Assembly: GCF_018130145.1 (NCBI RefSeq)
Contig: NZ_JAFCMB010000028.1
Span: 1 to 64,000 of the forward strand
Direction of reading: 5' to 3'
Source of the DNA: Bradyrhizobium sp. AUGA SZCCT0176
Lineage (GTDB): Bacteria > Pseudomonadota > Alphaproteobacteria > Rhizobiales > Xanthobacteraceae
Length of the DNA: 64,000 bases
Each line of letters starts with the position of its first letter. The stretch's first letter is position 1. Under the pieces are notes generated by a model. The model was not told the DNA's origin and did no database searches. It saw only the letters and a list, made by a program, of their open reading frames with translations. The position numbers and the translations under genes were made by a program. This document shows positions 1 through 8,340 of this stretch, one piece after another.

Positions 1-200
1 GCGCAAACAAGCGTCCACCGCAACCCGCCCAACGTCCGTGACGACGGCCGACGCCCTTCTGAGTAGGACGGGATGGCCAAAGATATGCACCTGATTTTAC
101 TTCTGGTAAACAGAAATATTTTTAATTCTGGGGCTTGACACGATTTCCGTAAATCAGAACTGATTTGCCCGTCGGGTTGTTTTGTCGCACGCTGGCCGCA
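1..200. repeat. Probable dispersed non-coding repeat fragment
   Basis: No credible reading frame is present. The stretch, including the phrase ACGGGATGGCCAAAGATATG near position 70 and the TTGCCCGTCGGGTTGTTTTG phrase near 165, resembles a multicopy intergenic sequence that I recall from Bradyrhizobium genomes. That identification is from memory, not from a search. Positions 200-269 continue without a gene and contain a further phrase of the same sort (GTAGGATGGGTAGAGCGCAG). Confidence 0.4.
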
Positions 201-269
201 AGATTACGCTTGCGCACGAGGCGACGCAGCCCGCTCGTAGGATGGGTAGAGCGCAGCGAAACCCGTCCT

Positions 270-358
270 GTCGTCATTGCGAGCGCAGCGACGCAATCCA
301 TATCGCGGCATAACGGATAGATGGATTGCTTCGTCGCAAGTGCTCCTCGCAATGACGG
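270..358. repeat. Extragenic palindromic repeat, CGTCATTGCGAG family, copy 1
   Basis: The ends CGTCATTGCGAGCG and CGCAATGACG are inverted copies, and the internal GCAATCCAT / ATGGATTGC is also inverted, so the whole element can fold into a long hairpin. Two other copies of the same family lie at 6335-6445 and 11968-12065. It sits just beyond the 3' end of the Wzc-like gene and may help end its transcript. Confidence 0.8.
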
Positions 359-373
359 TGGTTGACCGCACCC

Positions 374-2671
374 TTACGCCGCCACCACGCGCGGGCTGCG
401 TTCGACAGCGTCCGAGGGCTGGCACGGCTTGCGCAGCATGGTGACGTCGGAGAAGCCGACGGCCCGGAGCTGATCGCACATGATGCTGCGGGCGTCCGAA
501 TCCATCGAGGCGTCGGGGACCACGACCGCGCGGGCATGCGCGGTCAGTAGTTCCGCCGGCAGGTCGGAGGCCGAGCCGGCATCGAGCAACACATGGTCGT
601 AGACCCGCAGCAGCGCGTCGATCGCCAGCGTCAGCCGCGGCGACTGCAGCTGCGAGCGATCGAAGCCCGGACGTCCGGCGCTGACGAGATGGACGCGTGA
701 CAGCCGGTCCCTGGTGATGATCTGCGCAAAGGTTGCTTCGCCCTGCATCAGTTCGGCGAGCCCGGGCGCCGCCGGATCGACCGAGACCGCCGTCATCGTC
801 GGCGAAGCCGCGGTCAGATCGACCACCACGATCTTGGCCTGCCGCGCCATCAGGCGCGCCAGGGTCAAGGCGGTCAGCGTGATGCCTTCGCTCGACGCGG
901 TGCCGAGGACCGTTACCTTGCGCGCCGCCCCGCCCGCCTGGGCGAGCCGATCGGCCAGTTGCTCGATTTCTTCGATCCCTGCCGCGAGTTCGGCGCGGGG
1001 TTCACTGAAGGCAGGCTTTGAGTCGTCCGTCACGGGATGTTCAGGTTCCGGCCCGAAATCATCATGAGGCTCGAAATACGGTGCAGTCGGAGGCGCGGAG
1101 ACGCGAACCGATTCCGCGGTCGGAGCCACGGCGCTGGGAGAAGCTGCGGCGGCCGCGCGCGGCGCGGTCATGCGCAGCAGTTCGCCGGTCGCGATCGCGC
1201 CTGACGTCAGCAGCAAGGTCGCCAGCGTCGCGATCAGCACGATCGGGAGCTTCTTCGGATAGGCCGGCGTATTCGAAACGGTGGCGCGCGAGATGATGCG
1301 GCCATCGGCCGGCGCGGCCTCGATGTTTTCGCGGGCGGCGGCCTCGCGGTATTTCGCCAGATAGGATTCCAGGAGATCGCGCTGCGCCTTGGCTTCGCGC
1401 TCCAGCGCGCGCAGCTGCACGTCCTGGCCGTTGGATGCGGACGCCTGCTTCTTGACCTGGTCAAGTTCGTTTCTCAGGCTATCGACCCGGCCGCTGGCGA
1501 GGCGCGCGTCATTCTCGAGCGAACGCGAGATCTTGCTCGCCTCCTCGCGCAACTGGCGATCGAGATCGCCGAGCTGCGCCTTCAGTTCCTTGATGCGGGG
1601 GTGACCGTCGAGCAGCGTCGACGACTGTTCGGCGAGCTGCGCGCGCAGCGTCACCCGCTGTTCGGACAGCCGGCGGATCAATTCGGAATTGAGCACTTCG
1701 GAAGCCTCGATCGGCTTGCCGCTCTGAAGCATGTCCTTGATCATGCGCGCCTTGGACTCGGCATCCGACTTCAGCGCGCGGGCGTTGTTGAGCTGGGTGT
1801 TGATCTCGCCCATCTGCTGGTTGGACAGCGAGGTGTTGTTGGTGCCGATGAACAGGCTCGACTTCGAGCGGAAATCTTCCGCGCGCGACTCCGCCTCCGA
1901 GACCTTCTTGCGCAGATCCTCTATACCGCCCGACAGCCAGCCGCTGGCGGATTTCGCCTGGTCCTGGCGCGCGCCCTGCTGCAACGCCAGATACCCTTCC
2001 GCGATCGAATTGGCGACGCGCGCGGCCAGCTCCGGATCGCGCGACTGGAATTCGATGACGATGACGCGCGACTTGTCCACCGCATACGCCGTGAAGCGCT
2101 CGAAATAGGCGTCCAGCACGCGCTCTTCCGGCGTCAGCGACAACGGATCGCGTCCGATTCCGAACAGCGCCAGCAGCGACTTCAGCGGCGAAAAGCCCTG
2201 CAGCACCGGATCGAATTCCGGGCGCTCGGCCAATTTGTTCTTCTTGATGATTTCGCGCGCCAGATCGCGCGACAACAGCAGCTGCACCTGGCTGGTCACC
2301 GCCTCGGCGTCGACCGTGTTGCGCTCTTCATTGCGCTCGCCGTTCGGCCGCAGGAACACGTTCTCGCGGCCATCGACCAGGATGCGCGCTTCGGATTTGT
2401 AGCGCGGGGTGACCATGTTGACGGCGGCGATCGACAGCACGAGCGCCAGCACCGTCGGGACGACGATCCAGCCGCGCTTGCGGATCAGGGCCTGCCCCAG
2501 CGCGTGCAGGTCGAGATCGCCGGACTCCGGCGCGGCGACCTGCCTGGTGACGGCAGATTTGGCGACGGCGGGCTCGGTGGCGACGGGCTTGGCGACAGCT
2601 GGTGCGGGCTTTGGAAGCGCCCGCTCCAACACGGCCTTGACCCTGCCCGTACGCCAAAACGCAAAACGCAT
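374..2671 (-). CDS. Wzc/GumC-like polysaccharide co-polymerase with degenerate kinase domain
   Basis: This is an inner-membrane polysaccharide co-polymerase that would set chain length and connect to the Wza-like outer-membrane exporter encoded divergently at 2889. The 765-residue protein has a cytoplasmic N-terminus, a first membrane segment near residue 75 (GWIVVPTVLALVLSIAAVNM), a Wzz domain, a long coiled-coil stretch at about 230-430, and a second membrane segment near 490. A C-terminal BY-kinase/ParA-like fold follows from about 600. The Walker A position reads GTASSEGITLTA, with Ile where the catalytic Lys of GxGK(S/T) should be, and no C-terminal Tyr cluster is visible. It therefore probably lacks kinase activity. 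The family call is strong; the polymer is unknown. Confidence 0.88.
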   Translation of the reverse strand: MRFAFWRTGRVKAVLERALPKPAPAVAKPVATEPAVAKSAVTRQVAAPESGDLDLHALGQALIRKRGWIVVPTVLALVLSIAAVNMVTPRYKSEARILVDGRENVFLRPNGERNEERNTVDAEAVTSQVQLLLSRDLAREIIKKNKLAERPEFDPVLQGFSPLKSLLALFGIGRDPLSLTPEERVLDAYFERFTAYAVDKSRVIVIEFQSRDPELAARVANSIAEGYLALQQGARQDQAKSASGWLSGGIEDLRKKVSEAESRAEDFRSKSSLFIGTNNTSLSNQQMGEINTQLNNARALKSDAESKARMIKDMLQSGKPIEASEVLNSELIRRLSEQRVTLRAQLAEQSSTLLDGHPRIKELKAQLGDLDRQLREEASKISRSLENDARLASGRVDSLRNELDQVKKQASASNGQDVQLRALEREAKAQRDLLESYLAKYREAAARENIEAAPADGRIISRATVSNTPAYPKKLPIVLIATLATLLLTSGAIATGELLRMTAPRAAAAASPSAVAPTAESVRVSAPPTAPYFEPHDDFGPEPEHPVTDDSKPAFSEPRAELAAGIEEIEQLADRLAQAGGAARKVTVLGTASSEGITLTALTLARLMARQAKIVVVDLTAASPTMTAVSVDPAAPGLAELMQGEATFAQIITRDRLSRVHLVSAGRPGFDRSQLQSPRLTLAIDALLRVYDHVLLDAGSASDLPAELLTAHARAVVVPDASMDSDARSIMCDQLRAVGFSDVTMLRKPCQPSDAVERSPRVVAA

Positions 2672-2888
2672 CGCACACTCCCGCGGACGCTACTTAAAAT
2701 CGTGACGCGTTTTCGCTCGAAAACGCCACGACTCTACCTGAAGCCCGGCGATTACACTCCATTAAGGTTGCTGCTGGGTTAATCCGCGCGAATTGCGAGC
2801 TGCAATGACCGCCCCGCAGGGCTGCGGTCATGTTTTGTTAACCATGAACGCCCTTAATCGGGCGGATACTTTTTCAGGATTCTCCCCC
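2672..2888. promoter_or_regulatory. Divergent promoter region of the polysaccharide locus
   Basis: These 217 bases separate the divergent Wzc-like and Wza-like genes and must hold both promoters. They contain a perfect hairpin with 9-base arms at 2707-2726 (GCGTTTTCG, CT loop, CGAAAACGC). This is the core of a repeat found in longer form at 31878, 32605 and 51458. No specific -35/-10 pair is convincing. Confidence 0.5.
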
Positions 2889-3500
2889 ATGCGAGGCGCA
2901 CTCGCCACGATCCCATGTCTGGTTGCTGCGCTGGCGCTTGCGGGCTGCATGGGCCGGACCACGCCGGTTGCCGTGGCGCCCTATGCTGGCCCTGCCCCTG
3001 TTGCGGTGGCCTATGCCGAACCGGCGGCGCCGCGCTTTGACGCGGCCTATCATCTGGATACTGGCGACAAGCTCCGCGTCGTGGTCTACGGCCAGGAAGG
3101 CCTCACCAACACCTATGCGATCGATGCCAGCGGCTCGATCACGATGCCGCTGATCGGTTCGGTCCCGGCGCGCGGCAGCACGCCCGCGGGGCTGGCCGCC
3201 GACATCGGCGCCAGGCTGCGCCGCGGTTTCATCCGCGAGCCCTCGGTCGCCGTCGAAGTCGAGGCCTATCGGCCGTTCTTCATCCTCGGCGAAGTGGCGG
3301 CGCCCGGACAATACCCTTATGTACCGAACATGACCGTTGAAAGCGCCGTTGCCATCGCTGGCGGCTTCTCGCCGCGCGCGCTGCGCGACCGGGTGACGGT
3401 CACGCACACCGACGGATCCGGAACGGCGCGCTACGTGGTGCCGCCGGGAACGTCCATCAGCCCGGGCGATACGGTGCTCGTTGGCGAACGCTGGTTCTGA
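2889..3500 (+). CDS. Wza-like polysaccharide export lipoprotein
   Basis: This is an outer-membrane polysaccharide export protein of the Poly_export/SLBB family, shorter than E. coli Wza. I place the start at ATG 2889 rather than the upstream in-frame ATG at 2793, because the protein then begins MRGALATIPCLVAALALAGC, a clear lipoprotein signal with a lipobox (LAGC). The Poly_export domain follows (YHLDTGDKLRVVVYGQEGL), then an SLBB-like segment (PFFILGEVAAPGQYPYVPNM). It is the first gene of the rightward polysaccharide operon, with 2 bases to the next gene. Confidence 0.88.
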   Translation: MRGALATIPCLVAALALAGCMGRTTPVAVAPYAGPAPVAVAYAEPAAPRFDAAYHLDTGDKLRVVVYGQEGLTNTYAIDASGSITMPLIGSVPARGSTPAGLAADIGARLRRGFIREPSVAVEVEAYRPFFILGEVAAPGQYPYVPNMTVESAVAIAGGFSPRALRDRVTVTHTDGSGTARYVVPPGTSISPGDTVLVGERWF

Positions 3501-3502
3501 TT

Positions 3503-4636
3503 ATGCCTATCATCGACGGTCAGCCCCTTCGTATCCTGCACGCGACGCGCGCCCCGGTGGGCGGCATTTTTCGCCATATCCTGGATCTCGCCAACGGCCA
3601 GGCCGATAAAGGCCATCACGTCGGCATCATCGCCGACAGCCTCACCGGCGGCGAGCGCGCCGAGCAGGCGCTGGCGGAAATCGCCCCTCGTCTCAAGCTC
3701 GGCGTTCATCGCGTCGCCATCCACCGCGAACCGCGCCCCAGCGACACCTTGGCATGGGTGCGCTTCCTGCGCCTGGTCCGGAACCTGAAACCGGACGTGC
3801 TGCACGGCCATGGCGCCAAGGCCGGTGTGTTCATACGTTCCAAGATCGCCGCCAGGGATACGATCCGGGTCTATACGCCGCATGGCGGGTCGCTGCATTA
3901 CCCGCTGTCGACGCTCAAGGGCAACTTCTATGCCCGCCTCGAGCGCGCGCTGATGGACTCGACGGACCTGTTCCTGTTCGAAAGCGCGTTTGCGCGCAAC
4001 ACCTATCAGCGCACCATCGGCACCCCGAAGGGGCTGGTGCGCTGCGTGTTCAACGGCGTCACCGCCAATGAATTCGACCCGGTCGTCAAGGCCGAGGACG
4101 CCACGGACGTGATCTATGTCGGCGAGTTCCGGCACATCAAGGGCGCCGACCTGCTGATCGACGCGGTGGCCCGTCTGCGCGCCGACGGCCGGCCGGTGAC
4201 GCTGACGCTCGCCGGCGACGGCGAGGAAAGCGCGAGTTTGAAGGCCCAAGTGCAGCGGCTCGGCCTCGGCGAGGCCATCCGCTTCATCGGCCACGTCAAG
4301 GCGCGCTACGGCTTTTCCAAGGGCTCGCTGCTGGTGGTTCCCTCGCGCGGCGATTCCATGCCCTATGTCGTGATCGAGGCCGCGGCGGCGGGAATTCCGA
4401 TGGTGGCCGCCAATGTCGGCGGCATTCCGGAGATTTTCGGCTCTCATACCGAGGCGTTGTTCGCCCCCAACATCGCCGCGGCGATGGCGGACGCGATCGA
4501 GGTTGCACTGGAGAATCCGGCGGCGACGCTGGAGCGGGCCAAATCCCTGCGCGAGCGAATTTTCCAGCACTTCTCGCAGAAGGCGATGGTCGAGGGTGTA
4601 TTGACCGGCTACCGCGACGCGTTTGCCAATCGTTAA
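3503..4636 (+). CDS. Glycosyltransferase family 4
   Basis: A GT-B fold, retaining-type glycosyltransferase predicted to add a sugar to the lipid-linked repeat unit at the cytoplasmic face. The N-terminal acceptor half (LHATRAPVGGIFRHILDLA) shows the GG loop. The C-terminal half has the nucleotide-sugar region (VGEFRHIKGADLLIDAV), AGDGEE, and the E-x7-E type motif IEAAAAGIPMVAANVGGIPE. It follows the Wza-like gene after 2 bases, so translation is probably coupled. Donor and acceptor sugars cannot be told from sequence. Confidence 0.88.
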   Translation: MPIIDGQPLRILHATRAPVGGIFRHILDLANGQADKGHHVGIIADSLTGGERAEQALAEIAPRLKLGVHRVAIHREPRPSDTLAWVRFLRLVRNLKPDVLHGHGAKAGVFIRSKIAARDTIRVYTPHGGSLHYPLSTLKGNFYARLERALMDSTDLFLFESAFARNTYQRTIGTPKGLVRCVFNGVTANEFDPVVKAEDATDVIYVGEFRHIKGADLLIDAVARLRADGRPVTLTLAGDGEESASLKAQVQRLGLGEAIRFIGHVKARYGFSKGSLLVVPSRGDSMPYVVIEAAAAGIPMVAANVGGIPEIFGSHTEALFAPNIAAAMADAIEVALENPAATLERAKSLRERIFQHFSQKAMVEGVLTGYRDAFANR

Positions 4637-4762
4637 CCGTTCTTTACCAACGTAACTGTTTCTTCCGATTTGTCCCTTAAGCCGGATGGCAGGGAATTCC
4701 GCATCGGCAGGCGCGTCCCTATGTGCCGGCCTAAGAACGGAATCAACGATCGGACTTGGACA

Positions 4763-6316
4763 GTGGAACCGCTTAACGCTCGCTCGATGTTAGACGCCGC
4801 GGCAGCAACGGCCGCGGCGACCGCTACCGGTGAACGCCCGCCGATCGAACGGCGCCGCCGGCTGTCGCCGGCAGCCCTTGCCGTCACCAACCAGAAAGTC
4901 AGCCGCGCCTATTCGCCGATCGTGATCGCGGGCGCGGTGCGCCTGGTCGATTTCGTCATGCTCAGCCTGATCGGCCTTGCGCTCTATTTCGCCTATGTCG
5001 TGCGCCTCAAGGGTTTCCATTGGGAATATGTCGCGGCGATCGTCGGCATGACGGCGACCGCCGTGATCTGCTTCCAGGCCGCCGACATCTACGAAGTCCA
5101 GGTGTTCCGCGGCCAGCTGCGGCAGATGACAAGGATGATTTCGTCCTGGGCCTTCGTGTTCCTGCTGTTCATCGGCGCCTCCTTCCTCGTCAAGCTCGGC
5201 AGCGAGATTTCGCGGATCTGGCTCGCATCGTTCTTCGTCGTCGGCCTTGCGGCCCTGCTGATCGAACGCGCCTTCCTGCGCGCGCTGGTGCGCAGCTGGG
5301 CGCGGCAGGGCCGGCTCGACCGCCGCACCATCGTGGTGGGCTCGGACCAGAACGGCGAGCAGCTGGTCGAGGCGCTCAAGACCCAGCATGATTCCGATAT
5401 TGACGTGCTCGGCGTGTTCGACGACCGCAACGATGCCCGCGCGCTGGAAACCTGCGCCGGCAGCCCGAAGCTCGGCAAGGTCGACGACATCGTCGAATTC
5501 GCCCGCCGCACCCGCGTCGACCTCGTGCTGTTCGCGCTGCCGATCTCGGCCGAGACGCGCATCCTGGAAATGCTGAAGAAGCTGTGGGTGCTGCCGGTCG
5601 ACATCCGCCTGTCGGCGCACACCAACAAGCTGCGCTTCCGTCCCCGCTCCTATTCCTATCTCGGCGAGGTGCCGACGCTCGACGTGTTCGAGGCGCCGAT
5701 CACCGACTGGGATCTGGTGATGAAGTGGCTGTTCGACCACGTCGTCGGCTTCCTGATCCTGATGCTGGCGCTGCCCGTCATGGGGCTGGTCGCTCTCGCC
5801 ATCAAGCTCGACAGTCCCGGGCCGGTGATCTTCCGCCAGAAGCGGTTCGGCTTCAACAATGAGCGCATCGACGTCTTCAAGTTCCGCTCGATGTACCACC
5901 ATCTCGCCGATCCCACCGCCTCCAAGGTCGTGACCAAGAACGATGCCCGCGTCACCCGCGTCGGGCGCTTCATCCGCAAGACCAGCCTCGATGAACTGCC
6001 GCAGCTGTTCAACGTCGTGTTCAAGAGCAACCTGTCGCTGGTCGGCCCGCGCCCGCACGCCGTGCAGGGCAAATTGCAGAGCCGGCTGTTCGACGAGGCC
6101 GTCGACGGCTATTTCGCGCGCCACCGCGTCAAGCCCGGGATCACCGGCTGGGCGCAGATCAACGGCTGGCGCGGCGAAGTCGACACCGACGAGAAGATCC
6201 AGAAGCGCGTCGAGTTCGACCTCTATTACATCGAGAACTGGTCGGTGCTGTTCGACCTCTTCATTCTGCTCAGGACGCCATTGGCGCTGATGACGAAAAA
6301 CGAGAACGCTTATTGA
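4763..6316 (+). CDS. Polyprenyl-phosphate hexose-1-phosphate transferase (WbaP/UppE-type)
   Basis: This enzyme starts repeat-unit synthesis by moving a hexose-1-phosphate from a nucleotide sugar to undecaprenyl phosphate. The frame is open from 4670, but I prefer the GTG at 4763 (VEPLNARSMLDA) because the upstream residues look non-coding. Four N-terminal membrane segments lie at about 55-190, followed by a CoA-binding-like Rossmann domain (RTIVVGSDQNGEQL), a further membrane segment near 375, and the catalytic bacterial sugar transferase domain (RQKRFGFNN, FKFRSMY, KTSLDELPQLFNV, VGPRPHA, KPGITGWAQ). The length is typical. Substrate is undetermined. Confidence 0.9.
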   Translation: MEPLNARSMLDAAAATAAATATGERPPIERRRRLSPAALAVTNQKVSRAYSPIVIAGAVRLVDFVMLSLIGLALYFAYVVRLKGFHWEYVAAIVGMTATAVICFQAADIYEVQVFRGQLRQMTRMISSWAFVFLLFIGASFLVKLGSEISRIWLASFFVVGLAALLIERAFLRALVRSWARQGRLDRRTIVVGSDQNGEQLVEALKTQHDSDIDVLGVFDDRNDARALETCAGSPKLGKVDDIVEFARRTRVDLVLFALPISAETRILEMLKKLWVLPVDIRLSAHTNKLRFRPRSYSYLGEVPTLDVFEAPITDWDLVMKWLFDHVVGFLILMLALPVMGLVALAIKLDSPGPVIFRQKRFGFNNERIDVFKFRSMYHHLADPTASKVVTKNDARVTRVGRFIRKTSLDELPQLFNVVFKSNLSLVGPRPHAVQGKLQSRLFDEAVDGYFARHRVKPGITGWAQINGWRGEVDTDEKIQKRVEFDLYYIENWSVLFDLFILLRTPLALMTKNENAY

Positions 6317-6334
6317 GTTTCTGAGGACTACCTG

Positions 6335-6445
6335 CCGTCATTGCGAACGCAGCGAAGCAATCCATGGCGCGGCATAGCGGATAGATGGATTGCTTCGCTT
6401 CGCTCTCATGCACAAACGCTCCGCGTTTGTTGCAGACAATGACGG
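6335..6445. repeat. Extragenic palindromic repeat, CGTCATTGCGAG family, copy 2
   Basis: The element runs CCGTCATTGCGAACGCAGCG to CAATGACGG, with the internal inverted pair GCAATCCAT / ATGGATTGC. It lies between the initiating transferase and the ligase-like gene and could form a strong hairpin in that transcript. The loop side carries an extra small hairpin, AAACGC...GCGTTT. Confidence 0.8.
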
Positions 6446-6481
6446 AAGTAGCGGTTGTAGCGTCTAGTGCGTGAGTATCGA

Positions 6482-7756
6482 ATGGCGTATGCGGCGACAG
6501 CCGAGGGATCCCTTCCATCGTTGACGGCCGCGCCGGGCGTGCTCGCGGTGCAGCGCGCGATGGTATGGCTGGTCGGCGCGTCCGGGGCCATCGTCTTCAT
6601 CGAGCCCAGCCCCTATGAGATCGCAACGCTGCTGGCGTCGCTGATCTTCTTTGCCACCGGCGGCTTGCGGATGCGGCTGGTGTTCATTCCGCTGCTGCTG
6701 GCGCTGTTCCTGCTCAACACCGGCTACACGATCAGCGCCATTGCCGTGATCGACCGGCCCAATGTCAGCATGTGGATCGCGACCTCCTGGTACATGGCCA
6801 TCACCGTGATGCTGTTCGCGATGGTGGTGGCCGAAGATACCGCAGCCAGGCTCGACATGCTCAGGCGCGGGCTCGTCGTCGGCGCAATGATCGCGGCGAG
6901 CCTGGGTGTCGCCGGGTATTTCAACCTCGTCCCGGGCGGACGCGACCTCCTGACGCTGTACGATCGCGCCCGCGGCACCTTCAAGGACCCCAACGTGCTC
7001 GGCGCGTTCCTGATCCTGCCGGCGCTGTTTTGCCTGCAAAGCGTGGTCTCGGACAAACTCGGAAAGTCGCTGCGCAACACCGTCGCCTTCGGCATCATGT
7101 CGCTGGCGATCCTGCTGGCGTTTTCGCGCGCGGCCTGGGGCGGGCTGATCCTGACCTCGATGTTCATGCTGGCGCTGATGGTGCTGACCAGCCGGTCGCA
7201 GGCGCAGCGTTCACGCATCATCATGATCGCGCTTGTCGCTGCGATCCTCGCAGCGGCGCTGGTGGCGGTGCTGCTGTCGTTCGACTCGATCGCGCAGATG
7301 TTCAAGCAGCGCGCCAGTTTCGATCAAAGCTATGACTCCGGCCGCTTCGGCCGGTTCGGGCGCTACATCCTCGGCGCCAACATGGCGCTCGATCTGCCGT
7401 TCGGAATAGGTCCGCTGCAGTTCACCCGCTACTTTCCCGAGGACACCCACAATTCCTATTTGAACGCATTCATGTCGGGCGGCTGGCTCTCCGGCGTCTG
7501 CTACCCGGCGCTGGTGTTCGTCACGGCGCTGAACGGCTTTCGCTACATATTCGTCCGCGCGCCCTGGCAGCGCGCCTATCTCGCGATCTTCGCCGCCTAT
7601 CTCGGCACCGTCGGCGAGAGTTTTATCATCGACACCGACCATTGGCGGCATTTCTGGATGATGCTGGGGCTGATGTGGGGCATGTTCGTCGCCGCCGAGC
7701 ATTACAAGGCCCGCGCCGGCCAGACCTTCAACGGCGCGGCCGTCCCAGCTTCTTAG
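6482..7756 (+). CDS. O-antigen ligase/polymerase-like membrane protein
   Basis: A polytopic protein with about ten membrane segments. Its large periplasmic loop around residues 275-330 (near RFGRFGRYILGANMALDLP and GPLQFTRYFPEDTHNSYLN) resembles the Wzy_C/WaaL domain, where an HNxxL-type motif is typical (here THNSYLN). In this locus it most likely polymerises repeat units or attaches them to a carrier. ATG 6482 is preferred over the upstream in-frame 6467 codon. Its 3' end overlaps the convergent MarR gene by 29 bases. Confidence 0.78.
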   Translation: MAYAATAEGSLPSLTAAPGVLAVQRAMVWLVGASGAIVFIEPSPYEIATLLASLIFFATGGLRMRLVFIPLLLALFLLNTGYTISAIAVIDRPNVSMWIATSWYMAITVMLFAMVVAEDTAARLDMLRRGLVVGAMIAASLGVAGYFNLVPGGRDLLTLYDRARGTFKDPNVLGAFLILPALFCLQSVVSDKLGKSLRNTVAFGIMSLAILLAFSRAAWGGLILTSMFMLALMVLTSRSQAQRSRIIMIALVAAILAAALVAVLLSFDSIAQMFKQRASFDQSYDSGRFGRFGRYILGANMALDLPFGIGPLQFTRYFPEDTHNSYLNAFMSGGWLSGVCYPALVFVTALNGFRYIFVRAPWQRAYLAIFAAYLGTVGESFIIDTDHWRHFWMMLGLMWGMFVAAEHYKARAGQTFNGAAVPAS

Positions 7757-8258
7757 GCGCTTTCTCCTTCGGCGCGTCGATCAATCCCTTCAGCGCCTCG
7801 GTCGCTCCCAGCACCGACTTGTAGCTCTCGCTCGCGAAGCGCAGCAGCAATTGCAGTTCCGCTTCCGAATAGGTGCTCCATAGTTTGTGCATCGCCTGCT
7901 GCATTGGCACGTAGAACCGCCCGATCTGCGCGACGTTGTCAGGCACGGTCGCGATAAAGACCTTGCGCCGGTCGGTCGCGTCGCGCTCGCGACGCACGAA
8001 GCCGGCCTTCTCGAGCCGGTCCACCACGCCGGTGATGGCGCCGGTGGTCAGCCCCGTGACCTCGGCAAGACGGCCGGCGGTGACGCGGCCCTCGAGATTG
8101 AGAAAATCCAGGCATTCGAGGTCGGAACCGGAAATTCCGGCCACATTGGCAACGGTTTGCCCAAAGATCACGCCCTGCGCCGACGACCGCCGCATCGCCT
8201 CTTCCAGTTCCTGCAACAGCGCGGCCCGCGCCTTCGGCCTTGACACGGTCGATTTCAT
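7728..8258 (-). CDS. MarR-family transcriptional regulator
   Basis: A 176-residue winged-helix regulator. The DNA-binding part is LNLEGRVTAGRLAEVTGLTTG then AITGVVDRLEKAGFVRRERD, followed by the wing DATDRRKVFI, typical of MarR. It is divergent from the flavin monooxygenase at 8341, and a perfect inverted repeat lies between the two starts at 8272-8294. Control of the monooxygenase gene and of itself is the likely role; the ligand is unknown. The 3' end overlaps the convergent ligase-like gene. Confidence 0.9.
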   Translation of the reverse strand: MKSTVSRPKARAALLQELEEAMRRSSAQGVIFGQTVANVAGISGSDLECLDFLNLEGRVTAGRLAEVTGLTTGAITGVVDRLEKAGFVRRERDATDRRKVFIATVPDNVAQIGRFYVPMQQAMHKLWSTYSEAELQLLLRFASESYKSVLGATEALKGLIDAPKEKAPKKLGRPRR

Positions 8259-8271
8259 ATCTTAGTCCATC

Positions 8272-8294
8272 ATTATCTTAGCTACTAAGATAAT
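8272..8294. promoter_or_regulatory. Likely MarR operator
   Basis: A perfect inverted repeat ATTATCTTA-GCTAC-TAAGATAAT, AT-rich in a GC-rich background, lies 14 bases upstream of the marR start and 47 bases upstream of the monooxygenase start. A further half-site (ATATCTTAG) overlaps the regulator start at 8257-8265. This is the usual arrangement for a MarR repressor acting on a divergent target. Confidence 0.75.
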
Positions 8295-8340
8295 TAGCAG
8301 CTGATATTTCCTACCACCCCACGGATGCATGGAGCAAGGC

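Noticed and set aside
1601..2782. A 393-codon frame antisense to the Wzc-like gene
   Set aside because: Low-complexity Arg/Leu/Gln composition typical of a reverse-strand shadow; no start signal.
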